Shown here: positions 15,515-23,849 of the stretch, piece after piece
Position numbering within the stretch: the stretch's first letter is position 1
Layout: every line of letters starts with the position of its first letter
Origin: Pedobacter sp. PLR
Lineage (GTDB): Bacteria > Bacteroidota > Bacteroidia > Sphingobacteriales > Sphingobacteriaceae
Reading direction: 5' to 3'
Assembly: GCF_026239675.1 (NCBI RefSeq)
Contig: NZ_JAPIVQ010000002.1
Span: 372,001 to 436,000 of the forward strand
Length of the DNA: 64,000 nucleotides
Made by a program: the position numbers and the translations under genes
Notes under the pieces: model-generated
What the model was told of the DNA's origin: nothing
The model's input: only the letters and a program-made list of their open reading frames with translations
Databases searched by the model: none

Positions 15515-16183
15515 CTACTTTACCTGTACGGAAGTGCGGGCGATGTATTCATCGATCATTGTTGCTTCCTGGCTTTCCGGATATTGAGTTTTAATTTTCG
15601 TGTAAGCATCTTCTGCAGATTTGAAATCTTTCAGATGCTCATAAACCAATCCTAGTTTTTTAAGGAACATCGGAGAAGTAAATTTGTTGCTTGCTTTATC
15701 AGCAGCTTTCTTGTAATAAGTAGCCGCTTGTTTGAAGTCTTTCAACTCACTGTAAGCATCACCTAATAAACCTAAAGCCAATGGATCTGCTACAGGACTT
15801 CCTGTTTCAGCATATTTACCCAATGCTTCTGTTGCTTTTTTGTACTCACCTTTACGCAAATAGATACCACCTAAATAAAGGTTCGCTAAGTTTGCCGATT
15901 TGGTATTGTCGTACTCTTCCGCAATTTTTTCTAAACCCGGGTAACCACCATCGCCATTAATTGCTTTATTGGCAAGAGAATCTACACCTAGAAACTGTTC
16001 TGCTTTATACATTTTAGCTGATGCTTCCTGTGCTCTGTCTTTTAAATATACATTTTGATACCAAAAGTAGATTCCAATTAATAGCACTACAGCGCCTGCA
16101 ATGAACAAAAGGCTTTTTGAATTTTCTTCTAAAAAGGAACCCTTTCTTACCGGGTGACTCGTTTCTTTTTCTGTTGTAGACAT
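15515..16183 (-). CDS. membrane-anchored tetratricopeptide repeat protein
   Basis: This 222-residue protein has a short cytoplasmic N-terminus (MSTTEKETSHPVRKGSFLEEN), one membrane helix (about 24-44, SLLFIAGAVVLLIGIYFWYQN) and about four TPR-like helix pairs outside (for example NLYLGGIYLRKGEYKKATEALGKYA and LLGDAYSELKDFKQAATYYKKA). The topology and size are close to the YfgM-type ancillary SecYEG protein, but a general TPR scaffold is equally possible. The start at 16183 is fixed by a promoter whose -33 element overlaps the alternative upstream start (16237). Confidence 0.85.
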   Translation of the reverse strand: MSTTEKETSHPVRKGSFLEENSKSLLFIAGAVVLLIGIYFWYQNVYLKDRAQEASAKMYKAEQFLGVDSLANKAINGDGGYPGLEKIAEEYDNTKSANLANLYLGGIYLRKGEYKKATEALGKYAETGSPVADPLALGLLGDAYSELKDFKQAATYYKKAADKASNKFTSPMFLKKLGLVYEHLKDFKSAEDAYTKIKTQYPESQEATMIDEYIARTSVQVK

Positions 16184-16207
16184 TTTATTTAAAAAAATTA
16201 AGGATTG

Positions 16208-16237
16208 CAAAAATACATTTTTATGGGAAAGTATCAA
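16208..16237 (-). promoter_or_regulatory. promoter of the TPR membrane protein gene
   Basis: On the minus strand TTG (16237-16235), 19 bases, TATTTTTG (16215-16208): a full match to the Bacteroidota promoter pattern. Confidence 0.72.
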
Positions 16238-16410
16238 CCCCTTTCGACGGATTTCTTAAACTTTGTTGCCTAAATGGTTAAACCGAACTACCTGATGGTT
16301 AATAATCTACTGCATAGTGGCTAAAACCCGCTCTGGCTGCGCAATATAAGCGAAAATTAAAAGGATAAATAAATGATACGGGCATTTTACTATATAACAA
16401 AGCTAAAAGG

Positions 16411-16418
16411 TAACTTTG
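16411..16418 (+). promoter_or_regulatory. -7-like box of recF
   Basis: TAACTTTG lies 12 bases before the recF ATG at 16431 and overlaps the alternative TTG start at 16416, which supports the ATG. The -33 element is not clear. Confidence 0.45.
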
Positions 16419-16430
16419 CTCCATACAACT

Positions 16431-17534
16431 ATGTGGTTAAAAAACATTACACTCCTCAACTTTAAAAATTATGCTGACGCAAGCCTTAGTTTTTCTAAAA
16501 CTGTAAATGCGTTTGTAGGGAATAATGGTGCAGGAAAGACCAATTTATTAGATGCAATTCATTATCTATGCCTGTGTAAGGGATATTTCAATCCAATCGA
16601 CAGTCAGCAGATTAAAACTTCCGAAGATCTATTCCTGATCCAGGGGGATTTTGAACGCGAACAGAAGAATGAAAAGATTACCTGTGGCGTAAAAAGAAAT
16701 CAAAAGAAACAATTCAAGCGCAACAAAAAAGAATACGATAAACTGGCCAGTCACATTGGTTTATTTCCGCTCGTGATGATCTCTCCTTATGATACCACGA
16801 TCATTATGGAAGGTAGCGAGGAGCGGAGAAGATTCATGGACAATGTGATTTCCCAAACGGATGCACATTACCTGGATGAACTGATCCTGTACAACAAGCA
16901 TATGCTAAACCGGAATGCGCTGTTGAAACAGATTGCGGTGACCAGAAGTTATGATCCTACCTTACTGGAAATTTACAATGAACAGCTGGTACATTCGGGC
17001 GATAAAATTTTTGCGAAACGCGAGCAGTTTATGACCGATTTTATTCCGCTGTTTAATAAGTATTATCAGTACCTGACGGATGATAAAGAGGAGGTCAGTC
17101 TCACTTATTTAAGTCAGCTGAAAGAGACTCCTTTTCTGAAACTACTGAGCCAGTCTATAGAAAAAGATAAAATTCTGGAGCGCACCACGACCGGAATTCA
17201 CAAAGACGACCTGATCTTTACCATCACGGCCATGCCTTTAAAGAAGTTTGGCTCACAGGGGCAGCAAAAATCTTTTTTAATTGCGTTGAAGTTGGCTCAA
17301 TATGCTTATCTTCAGAAGTTTAAAGGGTTTAAGCCTTTGCTTTTACTCGATGATATTTTTGATAAACTGGACGACAGCAGGATGCACAAACTGATGGAAA
17401 TGGTATCACATCAGGATTTCGGACAGATATTTATTACAGACACCGGTAAAGAACGGGTGCTGGCAGTATTCAATAAGATCGATGTGGCAGTGACCATGTT
17501 CGAAGTAAACAATGGAGCAGTAGAAAATGCGTAA
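16431..17534 (+). CDS. recF: DNA replication/repair protein RecF
   Basis: RecF is an SMC-like ATPase that loads RecA at gaps together with RecO and RecR. The 367 residues have Walker A GNNGAGKTNLLDAIHYLCL (near residue 30), the middle region PLVMISPYDTTIIMEGSEERRRFMDNVIS, the signature GSQGQQKSFLIALKLAQ and Walker B PLLLLDDIFDKLDD. These are all family landmarks. The ATG at 16431 gives MWLKNITLLNFKNY, the usual start. dciA overlaps its last 8 bases, a pairing commonly seen in Bacteroidota. dnaA and dnaN are not adjacent, so this is not an origin region. Confidence 0.96.
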   Translation: MWLKNITLLNFKNYADASLSFSKTVNAFVGNNGAGKTNLLDAIHYLCLCKGYFNPIDSQQIKTSEDLFLIQGDFEREQKNEKITCGVKRNQKKQFKRNKKEYDKLASHIGLFPLVMISPYDTTIIMEGSEERRRFMDNVISQTDAHYLDELILYNKHMLNRNALLKQIAVTRSYDPTLLEIYNEQLVHSGDKIFAKREQFMTDFIPLFNKYYQYLTDDKEEVSLTYLSQLKETPFLKLLSQSIEKDKILERTTTGIHKDDLIFTITAMPLKKFGSQGQQKSFLIALKLAQYAYLQKFKGFKPLLLLDDIFDKLDDSRMHKLMEMVSHQDFGQIFITDTGKERVLAVFNKIDVAVTMFEVNNGAVENA

Positions 17535-17817
17535 ACCTAATGACATCACGTTAAAAGAAGGGATTGGCAAATTGCTCAATGTCTATAAGCTGAAAGGCAA
17601 GTTCGATGAGACCACCATCATTGCACTATGGCCGGAGCTGATGGGCGTAGCCATTGGAAACCGAACCACGCAGATTTATATTTTTCAAAAGAAACTTTTT
17701 GTGAGAATAGAATCTTCAGTGATTAAAAATGAACTGATGATGGTCAGAACCGGAATCATTGATAAATTAAATGAACGTGCCGGTTCTGAAGTAATCACCG
17801 AAATCGTATTTCTGTAA
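17527..17817 (+). CDS. dciA: DciA-family (DUF721) protein
   Basis: The 96-residue protein matches the short DUF721 family. Its best known members, DciA, act as loaders or regulators of the replicative helicase DnaB in bacteria without DnaC. Visible is the core LYKLKGKFDETTIIALWPELMGVAIGNRTTQIYIFQKKLFVRIESSVIKNELMMVR in outline: helix, the WPELMG turn, then the basic strand pair. The start overlaps the recF stop by 8 bases, so translation is probably coupled, which puts a helicase factor under the same control as RecF. Its exact role here is an inference from the family. Confidence 0.82.
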   Translation: MRKPNDITLKEGIGKLLNVYKLKGKFDETTIIALWPELMGVAIGNRTTQIYIFQKKLFVRIESSVIKNELMMVRTGIIDKLNERAGSEVITEIVFL

Positions 17818-17820
17818 GGC

Positions 17821-18000
17821 TTAATCTTTACTGCCAAATATCCGGCTAATCAGCCAGATGACCAATGCAAGTACCACTACAATAGCGATGATGCCGGTCC
17901 ATACGCCAGCTTTGAAAATACCGGTAATCAGCTCGCAGCTCATGAGCGTGCTGGAAAGTAGCGCAACAAGCGCCAGTGGGAAATATCTTTTTGCGATCAT
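17821..18000 (-). CDS. small membrane protein/lipoprotein (59 residues)
   Basis: A frame of 59 codons reads MIAKRYFPLALVALLSSTLM, then SCELITGIFKAGVWTG followed by a strongly hydrophobic helix (IIAIVVVLALVIWLI) and a basic end SRIFGSKD. The first part looks like a lipoprotein signal with Cys at residue 22. Similar tiny proteins with the CEL/CEIIxGIFKAGVW motif occur in Bacteroidota and are sometimes labelled phosphatidate cytidylyltransferase; there is no room here for that enzyme. AGGAG lies about 14 bases before the ATG. It ends 3 bases from the convergent dciA. Confidence 0.72.
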   Translation of the reverse strand: MIAKRYFPLALVALLSSTLMSCELITGIFKAGVWTGIIAIVVVLALVIWLISRIFGSKD

Positions 18001-18054
18001 AAGCTTGTGTTTACTCCTACAACAAAGCTATTTCCCAATGGTTTTTGTATTGTT

Positions 18055-18792
18055 TTATTTACCGTTAACTTTCAAAAGTTCTACTTCGAAAATTAAAGTG
18101 CTGTAAGGTGGGATATCCGCTCCTGCACCACGTTCACCATAAGCCAGGTTATAAGGGATGAAGAACCTGTATTTTGAACCCGTAGACATCAGTTGAATAC
18201 CTTCTGTCCATCCTTGAATCACCCTGTTTAAAGGCAATGAAAGTGGCTCATTTCTGTCGTAAGAGCTGTCAAACTGTTTTCCGTTTAACAAAGTTCCTTT
18301 GTAATGTGCTAAAACCGTATCCGTAGCGGTTGGCTTAATGCCGGTTCCTTCCTGAAGCACGATGTACTGTAATCCACTAGGGGTAACATGTACGCCCGGT
18401 TGGTTTTTATTCTTTTCTAAAAATGCTTGTCCTTCGTTGATCATAGGTAAAAATTTCTTTTTGCTCAGGCCGTTAAATAGGTTGCTGATGGGTGTTTGTG
18501 ATTGTTCTTTGCTGATTAGTAATGTTTTTCCTTCCAGTGCATCCTTCATTCCTCTGATCATCAGATCGTAGTTTAAGGTACTCAGTCCGTCTTTTTTCAT
18601 GCTGCCGGCCATATTAGCGCCTAATGCATAACTGGCGGAATCCAGGTTGTTCTTGAAAACCGGCTTTACCGGGGCTTTAGCTTGTGTTTTTGTCACCGTA
18701 GCTTTTTTAACGGTACCCGCCTTCTTTCCTGTCTGTGCCAAAGCTACTAAACTGCAACATGGAAGTAATAAGGTGATCAAAATTTTTTTCAT
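18055..18792 (-). CDS. FKBP-type peptidyl-prolyl isomerase, exported (FkpA/Mip-like)
   Basis: This 245-residue protein should assist folding of envelope proteins by isomerising prolyl bonds. It has a signal peptide (MKKILITLLLPCCSLVALAQ), a Lys/Thr-rich linker, an FKBP_N dimerisation region (about 45-125, SYALGANMAGSMKKDGL) and an FKBP_C catalytic domain (about 150-245: VLAHYKGTLLNGKQFDSSYD, VIQGWTEGIQLMSTGSKYRF, AYGERGAG, LIFEVELLKV). The start at 18792 is chosen because it begins the signal peptide; the frame stays open to 18918 without such features. It lies downstream of a 520-base gap behind ndk. Confidence 0.88.
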   Translation of the reverse strand: MKKILITLLLPCCSLVALAQTGKKAGTVKKATVTKTQAKAPVKPVFKNNLDSASYALGANMAGSMKKDGLSTLNYDLMIRGMKDALEGKTLLISKEQSQTPISNLFNGLSKKKFLPMINEGQAFLEKNKNQPGVHVTPSGLQYIVLQEGTGIKPTATDTVLAHYKGTLLNGKQFDSSYDRNEPLSLPLNRVIQGWTEGIQLMSTGSKYRFFIPYNLAYGERGAGADIPPYSTLIFEVELLKVNGK

Positions 18793-19313
18793 CAATTCTA
18801 TAATTTTTGTAAATGCTGCTGCATCCTCATGCAGGTGCTGTTGGTTTATTTGCCGGGGAAAGGTACAAAGTATCCTTAAATTTTCCATCTGGTTTTTTAT
18901 CCGGTTAAGCCCCCTCAAAAGAGATTAACAGATCCCGAAATGTTGTGTTCAGGAACTGGTCGGGTTGTAGTCGGGAAGACGTTTGGGTTGGATAAGGTAT
19001 TGGTATGGGTATAGAAACGGTTGCCGTAGGTTTACCTAAGTCAAGTGTAACTGAACCCTTTCCCTTAGGTTTACCAAAGGTACGGCAGGTAAGGGCTCTT
19101 TCCGACCAGTATCAAAGCAGTTTCAACTCGATTTTGTCAGTTTTTATCCGGTAAAAATGACCTTGATCCCGGGGTTGTGGTAAGGACCCTTTTAAAAACC
19201 GGGCAAAAAAATAAGCACCCTGTTGAGGATGCTTATTTTTAAAGGTCATTCCGGGGATCGCGATAAATGCTGGCCCTAAAAATGACCGGAATGTGTTTTC
19301 CGGTTAGGGAAGA
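18793..19313. other. 520-base intergenic region with a structured element
   Basis: No gene is seen between the FKBP gene and ndk. A nested inverted repeat occupies 19022-19087: TGCCGTA (19022) with TACGGCA (19081), and inside it ACCTAAG (19034) with CTTAGGT (19064); the 10-mer TAGGTTTACC is also repeated directly. AATGACC occurs at 19155-19163 and 19275-19283 and its complement GGTCATT at 19244. A terminator lies at 19207-19240. Function unknown. Confidence 0.4.
19207..19240. terminator. terminator downstream of ndk
   Basis: AAAAATAAGCA (19207-19217) and TGCTTATTTTT (19230-19240) form an 11-bp stem over a 12-base loop, A-rich on one side and T-rich on the other, so it can work in both directions. 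Confidence 0.72.
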
Positions 19314-19733
19314 CTAGAAACGTTCAGCAGCTGTAAAGAAGAAATCTCCTTCGATTTGTGCATTTTCGTCTGAGTCAGAACCGTGAACAGCATTAGCATC
19401 AATAGATACTGCATATTTGTTACGGATAGTACCTTCAGCTGCATCAGCCGGGTTAGTAGCACCGATTAAAGTTCTGAAATCTTCAATTGCATTGTCTTTT
19501 TCTAAGATCATTGCAACGATAGGACCTGAAGACATGAAAGACACTAAATCCTTGTAGAAAGGACGTGCAGCATGAACAGCATAGAACTGACCAGCAGTTT
19601 CTTCAGTCAGTTTAGTATATTTTAAAGCAACGATTTTAAAGCCTGCTGCAGTAATGTCATTGATGATTGCGCCGATATGTCCGTTTGCAACAGCATCAGG
19701 CTTAATCATGGTAAATGTTCTGTTTGTAGTCAT
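19314..19733 (-). CDS. ndk: nucleoside diphosphate kinase
   Basis: Ndk moves the gamma phosphate between nucleoside tri- and diphosphates through a phosphohistidine. The 139-residue protein shows [61 protein letters not shown] and [20 protein letters not shown], where the His of VHGSDS is the phosphorylated residue. It is the usual length. On the minus strand a -7-like TAATTTTG (19759-19752) lies 18 bases before the ATG. Confidence 0.97.
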   Translation of the reverse strand: MTTNRTFTMIKPDAVANGHIGAIINDITAAGFKIVALKYTKLTEETAGQFYAVHAARPFYKDLVSFMSSGPIVAMILEKDNAIEDFRTLIGATNPADAAEGTIRNKYAVSIDANAVHGSDSDENAQIEGDFFFTAAERF

Positions 19734-19751
19734 CTTATTTCAATTTTTTTG

Positions 19752-19759
19752 CAAAATTA
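19752..19759 (-). promoter_or_regulatory. -7-like box of ndk
   Basis: Minus-strand TAATTTTG; no clear -33 TTG at the standard distance. Confidence 0.4.
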
Positions 19760-19821
19760 CGTTTTATACTGTTAATATTATAGCATCAAATATAATAGGC
19801 TCCAATTAATCATTTAATCAC

Positions 19822-19829
19822 TAGCTTTG
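19822..19829 (+). promoter_or_regulatory. -7-like box of nrnA
   Basis: TAGCTTTG ends 11 bases before the ATG at 19841. The alternative GTG at 19832 would lie at or upstream of the expected transcription start, which favours the ATG. Confidence 0.42.
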
Positions 19830-19840
19830 CAGTGAAAATT

Positions 19841-20851
19841 ATGCTATCTGTTCCCGAATTAAAATCATTGCTGGCAACGCCGCAAAAAATTGTAATCACT
19901 ACCCACCATAAGCCTGATGGCGATGCGATGGGCTCATCTTTAGGCTTATACGCTTATCTGATCCAGAAAGGACATCACGTAACCGTGATTACCCCTACGG
20001 ATTATCCCTACTTTTTACACTGGCTTCCAAACAATGGCGAGGTGATCATTTACACCGAACAACAGGAGAAATCTGCGCAGTTAGTAGCAGATGCTGCCAT
20101 GATCTTTTGCCTGGATTTTAACAACCTGAGCAGGATCAATGAGTTGGGAGAACTGGTAAGGGCATCAAATGCGCTTAAACTGATGATCGACCACCATTTG
20201 GACCCGGAGGATTTTGATGATTACCGTCATTGGAGTATCAATGCCTGTGCAGCAGCACAACTGGTTTATGATTTTATTGTAAATGAACTGGAAGACGGCG
20301 AATTCATGAATAAAGACATTGCAACCTGTTTATATACAGGAATCATGACTGATTCTGGTTCTTTCCGCTTTCCTTCCGCCAATTCTACGGTTTACCGCAT
20401 CGGAGCAGAATTAATTGATCTGGGTGCAGAACATTGGAAAATCCACCAGTTGGTGTATGACAATGCGACGGAAAACCGCCTGCGTTTCCTTGGGCATTGC
20501 CTGAGTAACAAGCTGGAAATTCTTCCTGATTTTCATACGGCCATCATTACGGTGACCAAAGAAGAACTGAAGTCTTTTAATATTCAGACGGGTGATACAG
20601 AAGGTATTGTGAACTACGCACTTTCCGTAAACGGGATAAAATTAGCTGCATTTATTATTGAAAGAACTGATAAAGTTAAATTATCTTTGCGCTCAACCGG
20701 AGATTTTCCTGCAAATGAAATTTGTAAGAAGTATTTCAACGGTGGCGGGCATAGAAATGCAGCAGGTGGCTATTCAGATGAGAATCTGGCAGATACCGTA
20801 ACGACGTTTAAAGCGTTATTAGCAGACTATAAAGCACAATTGATACAGTAA
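19841..20851 (+). CDS. nrnA: DHH-family phosphoesterase, NrnA-like (nanoRNase/pAp phosphatase)
   Basis: NrnA-type enzymes degrade 2-5 nucleotide RNAs and dephosphorylate pAp in the cytoplasm. The 336-residue product has the DHH domain (HHKPDGDAMGSSLGLYAYL with metal-binding His/Asp, CLDFNN, and DHHLDPEDFDDY) and a DHHA1 domain whose GGGHRNAAGG binds the substrate phosphate. Size and motif order match the family. It stands alone, 57 bases upstream of the FKBP lipoprotein gene. Confidence 0.9.
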   Translation: MLSVPELKSLLATPQKIVITTHHKPDGDAMGSSLGLYAYLIQKGHHVTVITPTDYPYFLHWLPNNGEVIIYTEQQEKSAQLVADAAMIFCLDFNNLSRINELGELVRASNALKLMIDHHLDPEDFDDYRHWSINACAAAQLVYDFIVNELEDGEFMNKDIATCLYTGIMTDSGSFRFPSANSTVYRIGAELIDLGAEHWKIHQLVYDNATENRLRFLGHCLSNKLEILPDFHTAIITVTKEELKSFNIQTGDTEGIVNYALSVNGIKLAAFIIERTDKVKLSLRSTGDFPANEICKKYFNGGGHRNAAGGYSDENLADTVTTFKALLADYKAQLIQ

Positions 20852-20908
20852 AGGCTATTGCTGATCGAGGTATAAAAATAAATAGAAAACAAAAACTTAA
20901 TAAACCAC

Positions 20909-21904
20909 ATGAAGAAAGGTATCGTAATTCTTTTCGCAGCAACACTTGGATTAGCTGCTTGTAACCAATACAAAAAAGGTCCGGGTGGCCTGATGTACAC
21001 TATTCACAAAGATGGTGGAAAAGATAAAATTAAAGAAGGTGATATTGTAAAATTGAACTTTATTCAAAAAACTGAAAAAGACTCAGTAACCGCAAATACA
21101 TGGGATATGGAAGCACCACAAGTGTTCCCTGTTCAGAAAAAAGTATTCGCAGGTGATATGAATGACGTATTGACGATGTTTGGAGAAGGCGATAGTGCAA
21201 CCTTCAAATTAGACTTAGATACAGTTGCTAAATATTCTGGTCAACCTAAACCAGCTGGTCAAAAAGATAAATACATGATCTTTACGATTAAAGTAGAGAA
21301 AGTATTGCAAAAAGGTAAAGATGAGGCTGACTCAACTTTCCAGAAAAAAGCAAGAGAGTTTTTTGAAAATGATTACAAAGCAAGCATCGAAAAAATGAAA
21401 ACTTCGGAAGCTGGTAAAATCAAAAAATATGTTGCTGATAACAACCTTAAAACTACCACTTCGGCTTCAGGATTACAATATGTAATCGTTAAACCAGGTA
21501 GCAATGAGAAACCAGTTTTAGGTGATACCATGATGGTAAACTATACTGGTAAATTAACGACTAAAAAATCTGACGGTAAAGATAATATCTTCGATACCAG
21601 TGATGCTAAAATCGCTAAGGAATCAGGTAAACATAATCCTATGGCTACTTATGGTCCACGTGCGATCACTTTAGGCAGAGCAATTCCAGGATTTGACGAA
21701 GGTTTACAATTGATCGGTAAAGGCGGAAAAATCACCATGATCATTCCTTCAGCTTTAGCTTATGGCGAAGGTGGAATGCAACAAGGCGGTATCAGCCCTT
21801 TCTCTCCTTTAGTATTTGATGTAGAATTAGTAGACATCAAAAAACCAAAATCTCAGCCTGCTGCAACTTTAACTCCTGCAACACCTGCACCGAAAGTAAA
21901 ATAA
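20909..21904 (+). CDS. FKBP-type peptidyl-prolyl isomerase, lipoprotein
   Basis: The 331-residue product begins with a lipoprotein signal MKKGIVILFAATLGLAAC (Cys at 18). Residues about 35-130 form a degenerate FKBP-like part (KEGDIVKLNFIQKTEKDSV, GEGDSATFKLDLDTV) and about 180-310 a full FKBP domain (GDTMMVNYTGKL, ITLGRAIPGFDEGLQLIGKGGKITMIIP, AYGEGGMQ, SPLVFDVELVDI). The end is Pro/Ala/Thr-rich. It should act on proteins in the periplasm. Related lipoproteins in gliding Bacteroidota include GldI, but no gliding genes are adjacent. A strong terminator follows. Confidence 0.87.
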   Translation: MKKGIVILFAATLGLAACNQYKKGPGGLMYTIHKDGGKDKIKEGDIVKLNFIQKTEKDSVTANTWDMEAPQVFPVQKKVFAGDMNDVLTMFGEGDSATFKLDLDTVAKYSGQPKPAGQKDKYMIFTIKVEKVLQKGKDEADSTFQKKAREFFENDYKASIEKMKTSEAGKIKKYVADNNLKTTTSASGLQYVIVKPGSNEKPVLGDTMMVNYTGKLTTKKSDGKDNIFDTSDAKIAKESGKHNPMATYGPRAITLGRAIPGFDEGLQLIGKGGKITMIIPSALAYGEGGMQQGGISPFSPLVFDVELVDIKKPKSQPAATLTPATPAPKVK

Positions 21905-21925
21905 TACTGAAAAAGCATAAAATAG

Positions 21926-21960
21926 AAAACCCCGTCCGCATATAGCGGACGGGGTTTTTT
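21926..21960 (+). terminator. terminator after the FKBP lipoprotein gene
   Basis: AAAACCCCGTCCGC (21926-21939), loop ATATA, GCGGACGGGGTTTT, then more T. Confidence 0.93.
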
Positions 21961-21963
21961 TAT

Positions 21964-21971
21964 TAACTTTG
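21964..21971 (+). promoter_or_regulatory. -7-like box directly upstream of tatD
   Basis: TAACTTTG ends 3 bases before the ATG at 21975; the region where a -33 box would lie is taken up by the upstream terminator. Confidence 0.35.
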
Positions 21972-21974
21972 TCT

Positions 21975-22742
21975 ATGCTTTTGACGGATACCCATACCCA
22001 CCTTTATTACGAGACAGACCCTGAGAAATTAGATATACTGATACAAAGATCCCTCGATAATAACGTAGAACGATTGTTCCTGCCTAATGTAGATGTTGCC
22101 TCTATTGCCAAAATTGATGCGATGGTGCAGAAATATCCTGACCATTGTTTTGCCATGGCCGGCTTACATCCATGCGATGTGAAAGAGGATTATGAACTGG
22201 TGCTGGACGAAATCTGCGAAAGTATTGTAGGTAGAGAGATCTACGCTATCGGAGAGATCGGTATCGACCTTCATTGGGATAAAACTACTTTAGACATCCA
22301 GAAAATCGCGTTCTCTGAACAAATCAAATGGGCTAAAGACCTGAATCTGCCTATCGTGATCCATTGCAGGGAAGCTTTCGATGAGATCTTCGAAATTCTT
22401 GAAAAGGAAAGAGACGAGAAGCTAAGAGGGATTTTACATTGCTTTACCGGTAATGTGGAACAGGCAAAACAAGCCATCGACCTTGGTTTTTACCTGGGTA
22501 TCGGCGGGGTAGTCACCTATAAAAAAGCCGGACTGGATGAGGTGTTGAAAGAAATTCCATTAGCAAATCTGGTGCTGGAAACGGATTCTCCTTATCTTGC
22601 TCCCGTTCCTTTCCGCGGCAAACCAAACGAAAGCAGTTACCTGATTCATATTGCAGAGAAATTAGCAGAAATCTACCATACGGATGTCGAAGAAATCGCT
22701 GCGGTAACCACTGCCAATTCTAAAAAAATCTTCAACATCTAA
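21975..22742 (+). CDS. TatD-family metal-dependent DNase/hydrolase
   Basis: A 255-residue TIM-barrel hydrolase. Metal ligands are all visible: DTHTHLY (HxH), GEIGIDLHW (Glu), IHCREAF, HCFTGN and ETDSPYLAP (Asp). TatD proteins degrade DNA in repair and apoptosis-like settings; the exact member (TatD, YcfH) cannot be told apart here. I use the ATG at 21975 (MLLTDTHTH) instead of the TTG at 21969, which falls inside the -7-like box. ansA follows after 3 bases, so the two genes form an operon. Confidence 0.92.
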   Translation: MLLTDTHTHLYYETDPEKLDILIQRSLDNNVERLFLPNVDVASIAKIDAMVQKYPDHCFAMAGLHPCDVKEDYELVLDEICESIVGREIYAIGEIGIDLHWDKTTLDIQKIAFSEQIKWAKDLNLPIVIHCREAFDEIFEILEKERDEKLRGILHCFTGNVEQAKQAIDLGFYLGIGGVVTYKKAGLDEVLKEIPLANLVLETDSPYLAPVPFRGKPNESSYLIHIAEKLAEIYHTDVEEIAAVTTANSKKIFNI

Positions 22743-22745
22743 GCA

Positions 22746-23762
22746 ATGACTAAAATACTGATCATCTACACCGGTGGAACCATAGGGATGGTAAACGATC
22801 CCAAAACCGGTGTCCTCATTCCGTTTAACTTTGAGCAAATTCAACAAAATGTTCCGGAACTGGCCAGGTTAAATTATGACCTTTCCGTACATTCCTTTGA
22901 TCCCATCATCGATTCCTCCAATATGGACCCCTTGATCTGGGAAGAATTAGCCAACTTAATACGGGATAAATATGAGGAGTTTGATGGTTTTGTGATTCTT
23001 CATGGCTCCGATACGATGTCTTTTACAGCCTCCGCATTGAGCTTTATGTTAGAAAACCTGTCTAAACCAGTGATCTTAACAGGATCGCAGCTGCCGATAG
23101 GAGAGATCAGGACAGATGCGAAGGAAAATCTGATTACCGCATTGGAAATTGCCGCCACCAAAAAACAAGGCAAGGCAATGGTACCTGAAGTCTGTGTTTA
23201 TTTCGATTATCAGCTGTTTCGCGGCAACCGCTCCATAAAATACAATTCAGAAAAGTTTGAAGCCTTCCGCTCGCCAAATTATCCGATTCTGGCAGAGGCA
23301 GGAGTACACCTTTCTTTCTATAAAAACTACATCGCTAAACAGCCTACAGAACCTTTAAAGGTGCATACCAAGTTCAATTCCAATATTGGTGTGCTTAAAT
23401 TATACCCGGGAATTTCTCCCCAGGCCGTACATGCCATCACCAAATCAGGTGTGGATGCTATCGTGCTGGAAACCTTCGGCTCCGGAAATACCAACACTGC
23501 CGAATGGTTCATCTCCAGTTTACAGGAAGCCATCCATAGCGGCAAGCTAATCATCGACATTACCCAGTGTAAAAGAGGATCAGTAGAATTGGGGAAATAT
23601 GAAACCAGTAAGAAATTGCAGCAAATGGGCGTTATATGTGGTTATGACACGACTTTTGAAGCCACCATCACCAAACTGATGTATTTAATGGGACAGGATT
23701 ATAGTCAGGCAGAAATCGGCGCTTTGATGGAGCAATCCCTTCGCGGAGAGCTGACTGCGTAA
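22746..23762 (+). CDS. ansA: type I (cytoplasmic) L-asparaginase
   Basis: The enzyme hydrolyses L-asparagine to aspartate and ammonia. The 338-residue sequence starts with the catalytic loop LIIYTGGTIGM (first nucleophilic Thr in GGTIG) and has the second motif GFVILHGSDTMSFTASALSFML (Thr/Asp pair). VILTGSQLPIGEIRTDA and ETFGSGNTN are further family marks. There is no signal peptide, which fits the type I form. It lies 3 bases after tatD. Confidence 0.93.
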   Translation: MTKILIIYTGGTIGMVNDPKTGVLIPFNFEQIQQNVPELARLNYDLSVHSFDPIIDSSNMDPLIWEELANLIRDKYEEFDGFVILHGSDTMSFTASALSFMLENLSKPVILTGSQLPIGEIRTDAKENLITALEIAATKKQGKAMVPEVCVYFDYQLFRGNRSIKYNSEKFEAFRSPNYPILAEAGVHLSFYKNYIAKQPTEPLKVHTKFNSNIGVLKLYPGISPQAVHAITKSGVDAIVLETFGSGNTNTAEWFISSLQEAIHSGKLIIDITQCKRGSVELGKYETSKKLQQMGVICGYDTTFEATITKLMYLMGQDYSQAEIGALMEQSLRGELTA

Positions 23763-23799
23763 ATAGGTTATCCTGCCAATGTAATTAAAAACCAAAATC

Positions 23800-23829
23800 T
23801 TGGTCTATTCAATTATAACCTTAATTTTG
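23800..23829 (+). promoter_or_regulatory. promoter of the MBL-rhodanese/ypdA operon
   Basis: TTG (23800-23802), 19 bases, TAATTTTG (23822-23829): full match to the Bacteroidota pattern, 20 bases before the ATG. Confidence 0.72.
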
Positions 23830-23849
23830 CAGCTCAATAGCAAATTGGA

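Noticed and set aside
16184..16430. Replication origin next to recF
   Set aside because: No DnaA-box cluster (TTATCCACA-like) and no dnaA or dnaN; recF is often far from the origin in Bacteroidota.
17858..18106. 82-residue plus-strand frame
   Set aside because: It is antisense to the 59-residue membrane lipoprotein and to the end of the FKBP gene, both of which have clear protein features.
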